This document shows positions 8,866 through 17,993 of a stretch of 64,000 nucleotides of DNA, one piece after another. Source of the stretch: Myxococcus fulvus. GTDB lineage: Bacteria; Myxococcota; Myxococcia; Myxococcales; Myxococcaceae. Position 1 is the first letter of the stretch; the number at the start of each line of letters is the position of its first letter. The notes beneath the pieces are model-generated. The model saw nothing but the letters and a program-made list of their open reading frames with translations, was not told where the DNA came from and searched no databases. The position numbers and the translations under genes were made by a program. The stretch lies in the NCBI RefSeq assembly GCF_900111765.1, contig NZ_FOIB01000004.1:372001-436000 (forward strand). Reading direction: 5' to 3'.

Positions 8866-10356
8866 ATGCGCGCCAGCCCCTGGATGCTGTGCGTTGCCGT
8901 CCTTCTCACGGGCTGTGCGGGAGTCGAGTCGTCAGCGGGTCGACGTCGTGCCTCCGTGCTCCGACAGCACGATGCTCGGGCAGGGGAGGTTCTTCGCGAT
9001 GGAACCGAGACCTCGCGCGCGTCCTCGTCGGCCGGAGTCCGGGGCGCCTCAGGAGAGCGCGTCGAGACGTTCGAGGACCTGCTGAGGAACGCCGGGCTCG
9101 AGGAGCAGGATGACCGGCCCATCCCGGGCAACACGCTCACGCCGGCGCAGGCGGCACGGCTGCTCGCGACGCTTCTGCGCAAGCCGGTGACGCTCGGGAC
9201 CTTTCCTTCGCGAATGGCGGTGGGCCACCTGCTGCGTGAAGTTCTCGAACGAGGGCCGGTGGCGCCCGCAGAGTTACAGCGGAGCGTCGGACGCTTCCGT
9301 CAGATAGCGGTGCTCCGTCCGGATGGATGCCTGGCATGGGCACTCACAGGGCGGGCGCAACAACGCATCGGCGAGGTCCAGTGGGAGGATGGTGCGTTCC
9401 GGGCGCATCACTTCGAGCTGGGACGCTTCTATGTCAGCAACGGCTTCGTCTTCCGGCTCGCGAACGAGCGACTGGAGCCCATCGACAGTGCCGTGTTCGT
9501 CGAGGTGTACGACGACGCGGACTATCTCGGCCGCGCGCTGGATGGCGCGGAGTCCGCGTTCCTGAAGCTGGCGCTCTCGGTGGGGCAGTTGCTCACCCAT
9601 CCACTCGACAGCCTCACTGAGCTGAAGAACCTGCCCTCCGGAGTGGCCGCGCTCATCGCCGCGTCTCCGGCCTACTTCGAGCGCTTCCGGCACATGACTC
9701 GCGGCGAGCAGGTCCGCGCCACCGCTGAGCTGGCGACCCACCTCCTCGTCACGGCGGGGACGGCTTCGGCCACGACTCGCACGGTGACGGGAGCCCTGGT
9801 CGGTGCCGAGGCACACGTTCCCGTGCTGTCCCTGTCCGCACAGGGGACGCTCGGAGTGGAGCGTCTCGTGGCACCCATCGGACGCACGGCCTCCGTGGTC
9901 GGTGGCGGGCCCGGAGCGGCCATCGTCATGTATCGCGCCAACTCCGCGACCATCCAACCCTCGGGTGGTCCTGGACCGGGCCAGTGGGGTCCTGTGAAGG
10001 AGTCCATGTCCCCGCGTGCTCGCCGCTACCAGGAACAGATCTCCGGCCACTCGGCGGACGAGGCATACTGGGTCGGTGGCGTGAAGTTCGATGGCTTCGA
10101 GCAGGGCGTGTTGCTGGAGGCGAAGGGACCGGGCTATGCGAACAAGTTTCTCGACGACCTCAAGCCGAAGGTCTGGTTCGAAGGGTCAGGCGCCAAGGCG
10201 CTCGTCGACCAGGCGAGTCGTCAGCGCGCCGTCGCAAGAGGGGCGCCCATTCGATGGCACGTCGCGGAGGAGAGAACCACCGAGGCCATCCGGAAGTTGT
10301 TCGATGCCAACGATATCGAGGGAATCGAAGTCATCTTCACGCCTCCTCTTCCCTGA
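8866..10356 (+). CDS. Lipoprotein toxin with C-terminal Tox-REase-5 nuclease domain
   Basis: 496 residues. The ATG at 8866 follows a strong Shine-Dalgarno (GGAGGGGAA) and yields a lipobox LLTGC. The middle (about residues 60-380) is a helical region of unknown fold with a Gly/Ala-rich hydrophobic stretch near 310-350. The last 110 residues match the Tox-REase-5 pattern, including YWVGGVKFDGF and LLEAKGPGYA; D409 and E418-x-K420 fit a PD-(D/E)xK nuclease active site. The immunity gene follows after 14 bases. A lipid-anchored nuclease toxin fits the myxobacterial SitA logic, in which lipoprotein toxins pass to kin by outer-membrane exchange, but that delivery route is inference. Confidence 0.8.
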   Translation: MRASPWMLCVAVLLTGCAGVESSAGRRRASVLRQHDARAGEVLRDGTETSRASSSAGVRGASGERVETFEDLLRNAGLEEQDDRPIPGNTLTPAQAARLLATLLRKPVTLGTFPSRMAVGHLLREVLERGPVAPAELQRSVGRFRQIAVLRPDGCLAWALTGRAQQRIGEVQWEDGAFRAHHFELGRFYVSNGFVFRLANERLEPIDSAVFVEVYDDADYLGRALDGAESAFLKLALSVGQLLTHPLDSLTELKNLPSGVAALIAASPAYFERFRHMTRGEQVRATAELATHLLVTAGTASATTRTVTGALVGAEAHVPVLSLSAQGTLGVERLVAPIGRTASVVGGGPGAAIVMYRANSATIQPSGGPGPGQWGPVKESMSPRARRYQEQISGHSADEAYWVGGVKFDGFEQGVLLEAKGPGYANKFLDDLKPKVWFEGSGAKALVDQASRQRAVARGAPIRWHVAEERTTEAIRKLFDANDIEGIEVIFTPPLP

Positions 10357-10369
10357 GGAACCTTGAGCC

Positions 10370-11095
10370 GTGACTGAGAGTTACTACGCGGGAGTCTATT
10401 GGGGAGCCAGGAAGGAGTCGGCGGAGGAGTGCGCGCGTCGGCTCCAAGTCCTTCTCGAGCGGCTTCCAGCCGTAGACTCCTCGCTCGCGCACTGGTTCCA
10501 ACAAGGCAAGTCACGCGCCGAGGCACTGAAGCGCCCACTGCTCCCTCAGTTGGCGGAGCTGGAGCCCTTCGTCCTCCGGAGCAAGGATCGAGTCGTCGAC
10601 GAGTTGGGCTTCAGCATCGCGGGGTGGAATGGCGCCAGTGCTGACGACGAGACCACCAGCTTCCTCATCGCATGTGGCGGCCACTCCGAATGGGTCGGAA
10701 ACCGGTGTGTCTACACCTTGCCCAGCAGGGGCCCGAGCTTGGAGCGGCTCCTCTCGGAACCCACACCTTCAGCGCTCCTGAGACACACGGCTGTCGCCTG
10801 GGAGCCGGATTGGGGCGTCGCGATTTCGGAGCAACACCGAGACCTGCAGAAGCCACACCGTCCCAAGGGAGCTCCGTACGTGGGCTGGGTCACCTACCTC
10901 GCACGGCATCGGGGCACGGTTCCTCCCCTTCCCGCTCCGGTGCGCGTCGAAACCGTGGAGGGCAAGGGCACGCTCATCGTCCTCACCCCCGAACGCTTCA
11001 CGGTAAGCAATCCGGAGCACGTGGCTTTGGTGGAGCAGGTGCAAGCGCTGCTGGACCAGGCAGGGCTGCTGAAGCCGCTCAGCGGCCAACCCTGA
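10370..11095 (+). CDS. Imm52-family immunity protein
   Basis: 241-residue cytoplasmic protein starting at the GTG at 10370, 14 bases after the toxin stop. The N-terminus YYAGVYWGARKESAEECARR and the internal GFSIAGWNGASADDE match what I know of Imm52, the immunity family that commonly accompanies Tox-REase-5 toxins. It presumably binds and neutralises the nuclease domain encoded just upstream. It ends 3 bases from the convergent TetR gene, so no room remains for a separate terminator. Confidence 0.8.
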   Translation: MTESYYAGVYWGARKESAEECARRLQVLLERLPAVDSSLAHWFQQGKSRAEALKRPLLPQLAELEPFVLRSKDRVVDELGFSIAGWNGASADDETTSFLIACGGHSEWVGNRCVYTLPSRGPSLERLLSEPTPSALLRHTAVAWEPDWGVAISEQHRDLQKPHRPKGAPYVGWVTYLARHRGTVPPLPAPVRVETVEGKGTLIVLTPERFTVSNPEHVALVEQVQALLDQAGLLKPLSGQP

Positions 11096-11098
11096 AGC

Positions 11099-11806
11099 TC
11101 ACCGCCTGCGCCACCGCGCGTCACCTGCCTCCGCGGTGAGCAGGATGAGCGTCGCCGTAATGGCGGACTCCACGTCCGGTGGGTCTCCCGTCAGCGCGTC
11201 CCGGTACAAGAAGAACTGTCCCACCCGGACGATGACGTTCGACAGCGCATCCAGGTTCATCGCAGGACGGATGAGCTTGTCCCTCACGCCCTCCTCCAGC
11301 GCCCTGCGGATGCTCGCCGCGCAGCGCTCCTCCACGCGGCTGCTCTTCGACATCAGCACGCGCATCGCGTACTCGGAGTCCTGCTGGATGAAGCGCCTGA
11401 GCGGCGCGTCCTCCACAATCAACTGGATGAGCCGCTCGGTGACGTTCGCCAGGTACGCCGCGCCCTCTCCCTGGAACTCGCCCCTCGCCGCCGTCAGGGC
11501 CGCATCGAATCGAGACGAGAGCACCTCCCCGTAGAGCAGCTCGCGCGTCCCTGCCCACCGGAACACCGTGGCCCGACTGACGCCCAGCTCCTGCGCCATC
11601 CTGCCGATGTCGAACCGCTCCCCCTCGCTCCACCACCGCATCGCCAACGCGAACAAGTCCCTCGGCGTCGCCCGCGATGGCGCCTCCAACCGCTTCGACA
11701 ACGGCGTCACCCGCACCCGCGCCTTCTCGCGCGAGGCCGGACGCGTCGTCCTCGACGGCGCCCCCTTCGCCCTCCGCCGCACGGGCTTCGCCCCCGTCCG
11801 CTTCAT
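11099..11806 (-). CDS. TetR-family regulator (QsdR-like)
   Basis: 235 residues. After a basic N-terminal tail of about 45 residues comes a TetR helix-turn-helix: FDIGRMAQELGVSRATVFRW. The following GTRELLYGEVL and the C-terminal helical domain resemble the QsdR subfamily. Its ATG overlaps the stop of the SDR gene, so it is the last gene of the monooxygenase operon and probably its repressor. The basic N-terminal extension is longer than usual for the family; a later start is possible, but the overlap favours 11806. Confidence 0.85.
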   Translation of the reverse strand: MKRTGAKPVRRRAKGAPSRTTRPASREKARVRVTPLSKRLEAPSRATPRDLFALAMRWWSEGERFDIGRMAQELGVSRATVFRWAGTRELLYGEVLSSRFDAALTAARGEFQGEGAAYLANVTERLIQLIVEDAPLRRFIQQDSEYAMRVLMSKSSRVEERCAASIRRALEEGVRDKLIRPAMNLDALSNVIVRVGQFFLYRDALTGDPPDVESAITATLILLTAEAGDARWRRR

Positions 11807-12648
11807 GTCGCCGCGCTCAGCATCTTCCGGCGCCGCCGCTTCATCCCCGCCACCAGGACCCGCTGGTACAGCGTGGGCAACAGCCGCTGCATGAAGTCGA
11901 TGAGCACCGCGTCCCCACCGATGAGCTGACGACGCCGGTTCTTGTGGATGGCCGTGACGATGTCCTCCGCCGCCCGCTCCGGCGTCGTGGCGAACGCCTT
12001 CTCGAAGTCACTCGACGAGCGCTCGTCCGTCCACCCACGCCGCACCGTCACCCGCGCGTTGCGCGCGATGTTCGTCTTGATGCCCCCTGGGTGCACACAC
12101 GTGACGCCGATGCTCCCGCCCTCCACCTCCAACTCCTGCCGCAGCGCCTCCGTGAACCCCTTCACCGCGAACTTCGCCGCGTTGTACGCCGCCTGCGTCG
12201 GCACCCCGATGAGCCCGAAGACACTCGACACGTTGACGATGTGCCCCGCGTCCACCGCCTTCAGGTGCGGCAGGAACGCCTTGGTGCCGTACACCACGCC
12301 CCAGAAGTTGATGTTCATCAACCACTCGAAGTCCTCGTACCGCGTGTCCTCGATGGTCGCCCCCAACGCCACGCCCGCGTTGTTGATGACGATGTGCACC
12401 GCGCCGAACTCCCGAGCCACCTCGTCCGCCCACGCGTGCACCTGCTCGCGCTTCGCCACGTCCACCCGGTCCACCCGCACGCGCACCCCGTGCTCCCGGC
12501 ACTTCGCCTCCGTCTCCGCCAGGCCCTGCTCATTCACGTCCGACAGCGCCAGGTGGCAGCCCCGCTTCGCCAGCAGCACCGCCGTGGCCCGGCCGATGCC
12601 CGAGCCCGCGCCCGTGATTGCCGCGACCTTGTCCTTCACCGTCTTCAT
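11803..12648 (-). CDS. Short-chain dehydrogenase/reductase (SadH-like)
   Basis: 281-residue classical SDR. It shows the NAD(P)-binding motif TGAGSGIG near residue 13, the NNAG motif, the catalytic Ser (NVSSVFG) and the YxxxK pair in AAYNAAKFAVKG. The C-terminal extension with RRRQLIGGDAVLIDFMQRLLP is typical of the membrane-associated SDRs found beside Baeyer-Villiger monooxygenases. The start at 12648 overlaps the stop of the esterase gene. It likely interconverts an alcohol and the ketone that feeds the monooxygenase. Confidence 0.92.
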   Translation of the reverse strand: MKTVKDKVAAITGAGSGIGRATAVLLAKRGCHLALSDVNEQGLAETEAKCREHGVRVRVDRVDVAKREQVHAWADEVAREFGAVHIVINNAGVALGATIEDTRYEDFEWLMNINFWGVVYGTKAFLPHLKAVDAGHIVNVSSVFGLIGVPTQAAYNAAKFAVKGFTEALRQELEVEGGSIGVTCVHPGGIKTNIARNARVTVRRGWTDERSSSDFEKAFATTPERAAEDIVTAIHKNRRRQLIGGDAVLIDFMQRLLPTLYQRVLVAGMKRRRRKMLSAAT

Positions 12649-13748
12649 GTGTTGGCTCCGTTTCGCGCCCGGCTCGGCTCCACCTCGTCGAGCATCCGGC
12701 GCAGCAACCGCGCGACCTCCACCGTCGCCTCCCGACAGGCCCGACTCAGTCCCGACATGTTCGCGAATGCATGCACCAGCGAGTCGAAGCGGCGCAGCGT
12801 CGTCGGCGTCCCCGCCTCCCGCAGCGCCGTCGCGTACGCCTCCGCCTCGTCCCGCAACGGGTCGAACCCCGCCGTGACGATGAGCGCCGGAGGCGCCCCG
12901 GCCAGCGCCTTCTCCTGCCGGGGCGACACCCGGGGGTCCGACAGCGGCGTCGCGCTGCCCGTCATGTACTGCTCCTGGTACCACTCGACATCCACGCGCG
13001 TGAGGAAGAACCCCTCCGCGAAGTGCGACAGCGAACCCCAGTCCCGGGTGCGGTCCATCGTCGGGTACAACAGGAACTGGAGCGCCGGCTTGCGCGTGCC
13101 CTCGCGCACCGTGTGCTGCGCGACGACGGCCGCCAGGTTGCCTCCCGCGCTGTCGCCTCCCACCGCCACCCGCTCCGGGTCCGCGCCCAACGATTCCGCG
13201 TGCTCCAGCGCCCACTCGAACGCCGCGATCGCGTCCTCCACCGCCGCGGGGAACGGATGCTCGGGCGCCAGCCGGTAGTCGATGGAGAGCACGTGCACGC
13301 CCGCGTGGTGACACAGTCGCCGGCACGGCGAGTCATGCGTGTCCAAGTCCCCCATCACGAACCCACCGCCATGGAAGAACACCAGCAGCGGCCGCCGCCG
13401 TGAGTCCCCGGGCGGGACGTAGTGCCGCGCCCGCAGCGGCCCCTGCTTCGTCTCGAGCACCCGCGTCGTCACCGACGCCACCGGCTCCAGCGCGCCCGCG
13501 TGCATGAGCGCCTCGCGCCGCAGCCGATGCCGCGACTCGGCGAGGGACAGCGCGGACTTCCGGGGCACGCCCTTGCGCTCCCGCAACGAGAGCAGCAGCT
13601 GCACCTCGGGATGCAGGCGCAGCCCGTCAATCACCACCGGCGGCTTGCCGGACAAGCGCACCAGCATCGGCGGCGGCAGGCGGAACAGCGCGCTTGCGAC
13701 CTTGAACTCCAATCGCTCCAGGAGGGTGAGCTTCGTGTCATCAGCCAT
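12645..13748 (-). CDS. Alpha/beta-hydrolase, hormone-sensitive-lipase family esterase (LipR-like)
   Basis: 367 residues. The oxyanion motif is HGGGFVMGD, the nucleophile elbow GDSAGGN, the acid is in the region VTAGFDPLRDEA and the histidine in LVHAF, together the full HSL (family IV) triad. There is no signal peptide, so it is probably cytoplasmic. It overlaps the monooxygenase gene by 8 bases and the SDR gene by 4. In this setting it would hydrolyse the ester or lactone made by the monooxygenase. Confidence 0.92.
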   Translation of the reverse strand: MADDTKLTLLERLEFKVASALFRLPPPMLVRLSGKPPVVIDGLRLHPEVQLLLSLRERKGVPRKSALSLAESRHRLRREALMHAGALEPVASVTTRVLETKQGPLRARHYVPPGDSRRRPLLVFFHGGGFVMGDLDTHDSPCRRLCHHAGVHVLSIDYRLAPEHPFPAAVEDAIAAFEWALEHAESLGADPERVAVGGDSAGGNLAAVVAQHTVREGTRKPALQFLLYPTMDRTRDWGSLSHFAEGFFLTRVDVEWYQEQYMTGSATPLSDPRVSPRQEKALAGAPPALIVTAGFDPLRDEAEAYATALREAGTPTTLRRFDSLVHAFANMSGLSRACREATVEVARLLRRMLDEVEPSRARNGANT

Positions 13749-15264
13749 GTGCCAGCTTCCGGTGACGAGTCCCCGCCGTCGCGCTCGAACGCCCGTGCCG
13801 GGCGATGGCCACGTACTCCGACGGCTCGAAGGCGGAGACTCGTTGGTTGAAGGAGAACGTGAAGCCGGGCCACAGCGTGGAGTTGCGCCCGGTGGCGTCC
13901 AGGTACCAGCTCACGCACCCGCCCGTGAGCCAGACCGTCCGCGCCATCCGCGTGTCGACGTCCTGGATGAACGCCTCCTGCGCATCGGCCGTGGGCTCCA
14001 CCGCCGCCAGCCCCCGCCCGTCCAGGTAGCGCAGCGCGCTGAGCACATGCGCGAACTGGGCCTCCATCATCAGGATGACGGACGTGTGCCCCAGCCCCGT
14101 GTTGGGCCCCAGCAGCATGAAGAAGTTGGGGAAGCCGCTCACCGACGTGCCCAGGTGCGCCTTCATGCTCCCCGCCCACGTCTCGGTCAGCGAGCGTCCA
14201 TCCCGCCCCCGGATGTGCCGCGCGAAGGCGGGCTCCGTGATTTGAAAGCCCGTGCCGAAGATGAACGCGTCCACCTTGTGCTCCGCGCCCGTCGTGGTGA
14301 CGACGGAGTGCTCGCGCACCTCCTCGATGCCCTCCGTGACGACCTCGACATTGCCCTGCGTCAGCGCCGGGAAGTAGTCGTCCGAGATGAGCACGCGCTT
14401 GCAGCCCATCGTGTAGCCGGGCGTGAGCTTCGCGCGCAGCACCGGGTCCTTCACCGAGTCGCGCAGGTGCCGCTTCGCCTTTCGCTGGGCGATGCGGATG
14501 ATCCACGGGTACATGAAGGCCAGCGCGGACAGCTCCTTCACCGCGTAGATGCCCAGGCGCGTCAGCCACCTCGCCCCCGGGACTCGGGCATACAGCCACT
14601 GTCGCCACGCGGCGATGGGGTGGTCCTCGCGCGGCAGAATCCACGGCGGCGTGCGCTGGAACAGGACCAGCCGAGACACTTTCGGCTGGATGACCGGCAC
14701 GAACTGGATGGCGGACGCGCCCGTGCCCACCACCGCCACCCGGCGCCCCTCCAGTGCGTAGCTCGAGTCCCACCGGGCCGAGTGCATCACCTTGCCCTGG
14801 AAGCGCTCCAACCCCGGCAGCGAGGGCACCACGGGCTCGCTGAACGCGCCCGCCGCGAAGATGAACACGTCCGCGGTGAACAGCCCCTGCGACGTCTGGA
14901 GGCGCCAGTGCTGTGCGGCCTCGTCCCAGGAGGCCTCCTCCACCGAGTGATGGAAGCGCACGCGCGGCAGCACCCCGAAGCGCTCCGCGCAGTCGCGCAG
15001 GTACGCGTGAATCTCCGGCTGGGATGAGTAGGCCCGCGACCAACGCGGGTTGGGCGCGAAGGAGAACGAGTACAGGTGCGAGGGCACGTCACACGCGCAG
15101 CCCGGGTACTGGTTGTCGCGCCAGACGCCGCCCACGTCCCCCGCCCGCTCCAGGATGACGAAGTCCTCCATCCCCTCCTGCTTCAGACGGATGGCCATGC
15201 CCAGGCCACCGAAGCCGCTGCCGGCGATGGCCACGTGGAAGTGCCGGACCCGAGCCAGGGACAT
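13741..15264 (-). CDS. Flavin-containing Baeyer-Villiger-type monooxygenase (MymA-like)
   Basis: 507 residues. The N-terminal FAD motif is GSGFGGLG (about residues 15-22) and is followed by GGVWRDNQYPGCACDVPS, the ATG-rich stretch characteristic of this class. The NADPH motif is VVGTGASAIQ (about 177). A degenerate Baeyer-Villiger fingerprint is seen as FQGKVMHSARWD. It is the first gene of a four-gene operon with esterase, SDR and TetR. The set mirrors mymA-lipR-sadH of mycobacteria, where it modifies lipids under acid stress. The substrate here is unknown. Confidence 0.92.
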   Translation of the reverse strand: MSLARVRHFHVAIAGSGFGGLGMAIRLKQEGMEDFVILERAGDVGGVWRDNQYPGCACDVPSHLYSFSFAPNPRWSRAYSSQPEIHAYLRDCAERFGVLPRVRFHHSVEEASWDEAAQHWRLQTSQGLFTADVFIFAAGAFSEPVVPSLPGLERFQGKVMHSARWDSSYALEGRRVAVVGTGASAIQFVPVIQPKVSRLVLFQRTPPWILPREDHPIAAWRQWLYARVPGARWLTRLGIYAVKELSALAFMYPWIIRIAQRKAKRHLRDSVKDPVLRAKLTPGYTMGCKRVLISDDYFPALTQGNVEVVTEGIEEVREHSVVTTTGAEHKVDAFIFGTGFQITEPAFARHIRGRDGRSLTETWAGSMKAHLGTSVSGFPNFFMLLGPNTGLGHTSVILMMEAQFAHVLSALRYLDGRGLAAVEPTADAQEAFIQDVDTRMARTVWLTGGCVSWYLDATGRNSTLWPGFTFSFNQRVSAFEPSEYVAIARHGRSSATAGTRHRKLAHG

Positions 15265-15410
15265 CGCCTACCTCCGCTCCAGGAAACCCGCCCGTCGCCC
15301 CACCCCATCCGCGCTACGAATCTCCACCATGGCGCGTCGTGAGTCACTTCGCAACCGTGACGCATCTTCGACAAGGCCGTGGAACACGGGAGTCCGACAG
15401 CAACGGCGCG

Positions 15411-15959
15411 TCAGTGGTTCAGGTGCTCGACGAGCGTCTTGAGGCCGATGCCGATGAGCACCACGCCTCCGAGCAGCTCGATGCTGGTGCCGAAGCGCTC
15501 ACCCAGCCGCTTGCCCGCCCACGCGCCCAGGACGGACAGCACGAAGGTGAGCACGCCGATGAGGCCGGTGGAGAGGACGACCCCCAGCTCCAGCGCGGGC
15601 AGCGTCACGCCGACGGCGAGCGCGTCGATGCTGGTGGCCACGCCCAGCGTCATCAGCATGGGCAGCTTGATGCCCGTCGACGCGGCGCGCTCCTCCTCGT
15701 CGTGGGAGAACGCCTCGTAGATCATGTGCCCGCCCACCAGGGCGAGCAGCCCGAAGGCAATCCAGTGGTCCACCGCCGCGAAGTGCGTGAGGATGACCTT
15801 GCCCCCGAGCGCGCCGGCCAGGGACATGCCGAACTGGAACAGGCCGAACGTCACCGCCAGCTTCAGGATGTCCGGCGGACGCGCCCCGCGGATGGCCATG
15901 CCTCCGGAGACGGCGGTGGCGTCCATCGCCACCCCGAGCGCGAGCAGGAGCAGGGTCAT
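15411..15959 (-). CDS. mntP: Manganese efflux pump MntP
   Basis: 182 residues with six predicted transmembrane helices. The N-terminal ALGVAMDATAVSGGMAIRG and the internal repeat LGVATSIDALAVGVTLP carry the conserved membrane aspartates of the MntP (DUF204) family, which exports Mn(II). It lies 12 bases downstream of rapZ on the same strand, so it is probably read from the hprK-rapZ transcript. No yybP-ykoY manganese riboswitch fits in that gap. This linkage to the PTS-type kinase is unusual. Confidence 0.93.
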   Translation of the reverse strand: MTLLLLALGVAMDATAVSGGMAIRGARPPDILKLAVTFGLFQFGMSLAGALGGKVILTHFAAVDHWIAFGLLALVGGHMIYEAFSHDEEERAASTGIKLPMLMTLGVATSIDALAVGVTLPALELGVVLSTGLIGVLTFVLSVLGAWAGKRLGERFGTSIELLGGVVLIGIGLKTLVEHLNH

Positions 15960-15971
15960 GGACGCCTCCGG

Positions 15972-16835
15972 CTATTCCTTCTCGATGTCCCGGTCCCACA
16001 GCTGGACGCGGGTGTTCTCATCGGTCAGCCGGCGGGTGAGCTCCGCCGCGATGGCCACCGAGCGGTGCTTGCCACCCGTGCACCCCAGCGCCACCGTGAG
16101 GTACGCCTTCCCCTCCTTCTGGTAGCGGGGGAACAGGAAGCGGCAGAGGTCCACCACCTTCTCGAGGAACTGCTGCGCCTCGTCGCGGTCCAGCACGTAC
16201 GCGGCCACCTTCGGCACCTTGCCCGTCAGCCCCTTCATCTCCGGGACGAAGTACGGGTTGGGCAGGAAGCGCACGTCCAGCACCAGGTCCGCCTGCGGCG
16301 GCACGCCGTAGCGGTAGCCGAACGACATCACCGACAGGCTCGGGCCCGCGGCGGGCTCCGGGCTGAAGCGCGCCTGCACCATGCGCTTCAGGTCGTGGAC
16401 GTTGAGCACCGACGAGTCGATGACCTGGTCGGCGATTTCGCGCAAGTCACGCAGCGCCTCGCGCTCGGCCTTGATGCCGTCGGCGACGGTGCCGTTGGGG
16501 GCGAGCGGATGGCGGCGGCGCGTCTCGCTGAAGCGGCGGATGAGGCTGTCGTCGCTCGAGTCGAGGAAGAGCACCTCCACGTGGTGGCCGGCGCGACGCA
16601 CCTCGTCGAGCATGCGCGGGGCCTCCTTGAGGAAGACGCCCTCGCGCACGTCCACCACCAGCGCCATGCGCTCGATGTGGCCACCGCCCGCCAGCTCCGT
16701 GAGCTTGGGCAACAGCACCACCGGCAGGTTGTCGATGCAGAAGAACCCCGCGTCCTCCAACGCCCGGATGGCGGTGGACTTGCCGGAGCCGGACATGCCG
16801 GTGATGACGACCAACTGTTTCGCGGGCGCGGTCAC
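15972..16835 (-). CDS. rapZ: RapZ/YvcJ-family nucleotide-binding protein
   Basis: 287 residues, the normal length. The Walker A motif is [10 protein letters not shown] near residue 13, followed by [10 protein letters not shown]. The C-terminal domain has the conserved [10 protein letters not shown]. In enterobacteria RapZ is an RNase adaptor controlling glucosamine-6-phosphate synthase mRNA; elsewhere the family binds nucleotides and its role is less clear. Its ATG overlaps the hprK stop by 4 bases, a pairing common in bacteria with an incomplete, regulatory PTS. Confidence 0.96.
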   Translation of the reverse strand: MTAPAKQLVVITGMSGSGKSTAIRALEDAGFFCIDNLPVVLLPKLTELAGGGHIERMALVVDVREGVFLKEAPRMLDEVRRAGHHVEVLFLDSSDDSLIRRFSETRRRHPLAPNGTVADGIKAEREALRDLREIADQVIDSSVLNVHDLKRMVQARFSPEPAAGPSLSVMSFGYRYGVPPQADLVLDVRFLPNPYFVPEMKGLTGKVPKVAAYVLDRDEAQQFLEKVVDLCRFLFPRYQKEGKAYLTVALGCTGGKHRSVAIAAELTRRLTDENTRVQLWDRDIEKE

Positions 16836-17797
16836 TCGACCTCTTCTCCCAGGGTGCGGCGCATCGCCCCTTCGGCGATGGCTCGGTTGAGCCGCTCGGC
16901 GAACTCCCGCGCCGAGTGGTGGCCCTGATGCTTCAACAACTGGTTGCGGGCGGCCACCTCGATGATGGTCGCCATGTTACGGCCAGGACGCACGGGTACC
17001 ACCGACAGCGGGATGTCCACACCCACAATCTGCAGGTGCTTGTCCTCCACGCCCAGCCGGTCGTACTCCTGATGGGGGTCCCATTCCTGTAGCTCGATGA
17101 CGAGCTCGATCTTCTTCTGCTCGCGGACCGCCGCCACGCCGAACAGGTCCTTGATGTTGATGATGCCCAAGCCCCGGATTTCCATGTGGTGCTTGATGAC
17201 CGGATTACCCGCCCCATAGACGGCGCCCTTGCGGCGGGTGACGTCGACGATGTCGTCGGCCACCAGGCGGTGGGCGCGCATCACCAGGTCCAGGGCAATC
17301 TCGCTCTTGCCGATGCCGCTCTTGCCCAGGAGCAGGATGCCCACGCCGAAGACGTCCATCAGCACGCCGTGCAGGCTGCTGGACTCGGTGAGGGCCTCCT
17401 CCAGGAAGGACTGGACGCGGGTGATGAAGTCGCTGGAGAGCAGCGGCGTCTTCATCAGGGCCAGGCCCCCCGCCTCGCAGGCGGTGACCAGCACGGGGGG
17501 AATCTCCAGCTCCTTGGTGACGACGACGCAGGCCAGGTCCTCCTCCTCGAAGAGCTTGGAGAGGGCCTCGCGCTGCCGCGACTCCGGGAGGGTGGCCAGG
17601 TACGAAATCTCGGTGTTGCCGAACACCTGGACGCGGCGGGGGTGGAGGTGCTCGGTGAACCCCGCCAGCGCCAGCCCCGGCTTCTGGATGCGCGGAGAGT
17701 CCACCGTCCTCGTCAGGCCCGCCGCGCCCGCGACGAGCGTCAGCCGCAGGTCGTAGTCGTGGTCCTCGATGAGCTGGGAGATGCGGATGGATTTCAT
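16832..17797 (-). CDS. hprK: HPr kinase/phosphorylase
   Basis: 321 residues from the ATG at 17797, which gives the standard N-terminus [10 protein letters not shown]; an upstream GTG at 17848 would add 17 residues with no ribosome-binding site. The Walker A is [10 protein letters not shown] and the HprK signature region contains [15 protein letters not shown] and DLFGVAAVR. It phosphorylates HPr on serine. No ptsH or EIIA gene is in view downstream, where they often lie in related bacteria; rapZ and mntP follow instead. Confidence 0.96.
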   Translation of the reverse strand: MKSIRISQLIEDHDYDLRLTLVAGAAGLTRTVDSPRIQKPGLALAGFTEHLHPRRVQVFGNTEISYLATLPESRQREALSKLFEEEDLACVVVTKELEIPPVLVTACEAGGLALMKTPLLSSDFITRVQSFLEEALTESSSLHGVLMDVFGVGILLLGKSGIGKSEIALDLVMRAHRLVADDIVDVTRRKGAVYGAGNPVIKHHMEIRGLGIINIKDLFGVAAVREQKKIELVIELQEWDPHQEYDRLGVEDKHLQIVGVDIPLSVVPVRPGRNMATIIEVAARNQLLKHQGHHSAREFAERLNRAIAEGAMRRTLGEEVE

Positions 17798-17993
17798 CGT
17801 CGGGGCCTGGAATATCACTGGTGGGACCTTTTGAGTCGAAGTGCCCACGGGGCATGGCGTCCCCTACCTCTACCGCCGATTGCCCACCCGACCACCGGCC
17901 TGCCGGCCCCGGGGCTCCGGGCCACCGATTGGCGCCTCAACAATGCGCGCCATGGCCATTTCCCGGCGTCCTGTGGGTTGGTAAGCCCCGGCC

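Noticed and set aside
15960..15971. A manganese (yybP-ykoY) riboswitch before mntP
   Set aside because: Only 12 bases separate mntP from rapZ, too short for an aptamer, and no conserved elements are seen.
17798..17848. A longer HprK starting at the GTG at 17848
   Set aside because: No ribosome-binding site, and the family N-terminus begins at the ATG at 17797.
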